This document shows, in pieces, positions 5,092 through 5,439 of a DNA stretch of 5,439 bases. The translations under genes and the position numbers were made by a program. Positions within the stretch are counted from its first letter, which is position 1. The number at the start of each line of letters is the position of its first letter. Origin of the DNA: Chloroflexota bacterium (lineage in GTDB: Bacteria; Chloroflexota; Anaerolineae; Anaerolineales; UBA4823); NCBI GenBank assembly GCA_030613705.1, contig JAUWLJ010000171.1, positions 1 through 5,439 on the forward strand, in the 5' to 3' direction. Under the pieces are notes generated by a model. The model was not told where the DNA came from. It saw only the letters and a list, made by a program, of their open reading frames with translations, and searched no databases.

Positions 5092-5325
5092 TCAATCTTC
5101 ATAATAATGACCTACATCTTCGTCATAATATCGAGCCTTATTAGATTTAAATAATCTCCCTTCGGCATCATAAGCATATAATTCTGCAAAACTGATGGGG
5201 TATTCAAATACCGGGGAATCTCCACCCCTTACTTCTATAGTCAATTGTTCTCCATCATCTAATGTAACTGGAACACTATCGCTCAATTCATCCAAAATCG
5301 CCGGTACTTCGTCAATTTCAGCCAT
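5092..5325 (-). CDS. Small, very acidic hypothetical protein, 77 residues
   Basis: I do not recognise this protein. It starts MAEIDEVPAI and has about 20 Asp/Glu against 5 Lys/Arg, for a net charge near -15. The central part alternates in a beta-strand-like way (VPVTLDDGEQLTIEVRGG and SPVFEYPISF, roughly 18-46). The tail is rich in Tyr and acidic residues (RYYDEDVGHYYED). There are no cysteines, signal peptide or membrane segments. The ATG at 5325 is preceded by AAGGGA (5339-5334) eight bases upstream, a fair ribosome binding site. It lies upstream of the HTH gene on the same strand in A+T-rich DNA. Small acidic proteins of mobile elements include antitoxins and DNA mimics, but nothing here shows such a role. 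It is likely a real gene with unknown function. Confidence 0.55.
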   Translation of the reverse strand: MAEIDEVPAILDELSDSVPVTLDDGEQLTIEVRGGDSPVFEYPISFAELYAYDAEGRLFKSNKARYYDEDVGHYYED

Positions 5326-5439
5326 TCAGTAAATCCCTTCGTAATCCAATGCCATCGTCTCAAAGCCGTGAAAACGTTAATTCTATGTAGCCATTCACGC
5401 GATTCCAAAAAAGCCCCTGCCGGGTTCCAGCCATCGCCT

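Noticed and set aside
5410..5439. Minus-strand CCCGGCAGGGGCTTTTTT as a rho-independent terminator
   Set aside because: The T-run is good but the stem is only about 3 bp, and the gene it would end lies outside the window.
5326..5439. Minus-strand frames entering from the right edge as the end of an upstream gene
   Set aside because: All three frames are open only partly or give no recognisable protein pattern; there is not enough sequence to decide.

Overview
The window is a piece of bacterial chromosome. Moderate G+C content, the family make-up (a Chloroflexota-style cyclase, a DegV protein, a flavoprotein/CNB pair) and strong AAGGAGG-type ribosome binding sites suggest a member of the Chloroflexota, possibly Anaerolineae. 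This assignment rests on recognising families by eye and is only moderately secure.

Left part (1-3190): a class III nucleotide cyclase gene on the minus strand runs off the left edge. Across a 534-base non-coding gap lies a divergent plus-strand pair: a 442-residue FAD-dependent oxidoreductase of the geranylgeranyl-reductase-like group, then a 124-residue stand-alone cyclic-nucleotide-binding (CNB) protein. The pair ends at a strong hairpin terminator (3153-3187). A cyclase beside a cNMP sensor and a flavoprotein suggests a small second-messenger-controlled redox or lipid module; that link is inference. The cyclase domain seen here keeps its metal-binding aspartates but has lost its transition-state Asn and Arg, so it probably needs a second cyclase domain beyond the left edge.

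Middle part (3245-4551): a complete DegV/FakB-type fatty-acid-binding protein gene on the minus strand converges on the same terminator. Upstream of it is a 360-base stretch with one possible small ORF. A complete tRNA-Arg gene follows, with the unusual anticodon GCG and a very clear promoter.

Right part (4552-5439): this is more A+T-rich and looks like the remnant of a mobile element next to the tRNA gene. On the minus strand it holds a 77-residue very acidic protein of unknown function, a 79-residue lysine-rich helix-turn-helix protein that ends early, and an overlapping 56-residue ORF that is plainly the C-terminal half of an excisionase-type (HTH_17) DNA-binding domain. The helix-turn-helix gene has a near-consensus promoter inside a 9-bp inverted repeat and is predicted to be leaderless, which suggests a self-regulated switch or its relic. 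No integrase, attachment-site repeat, CRISPR array, rRNA gene or complete insertion sequence is visible.
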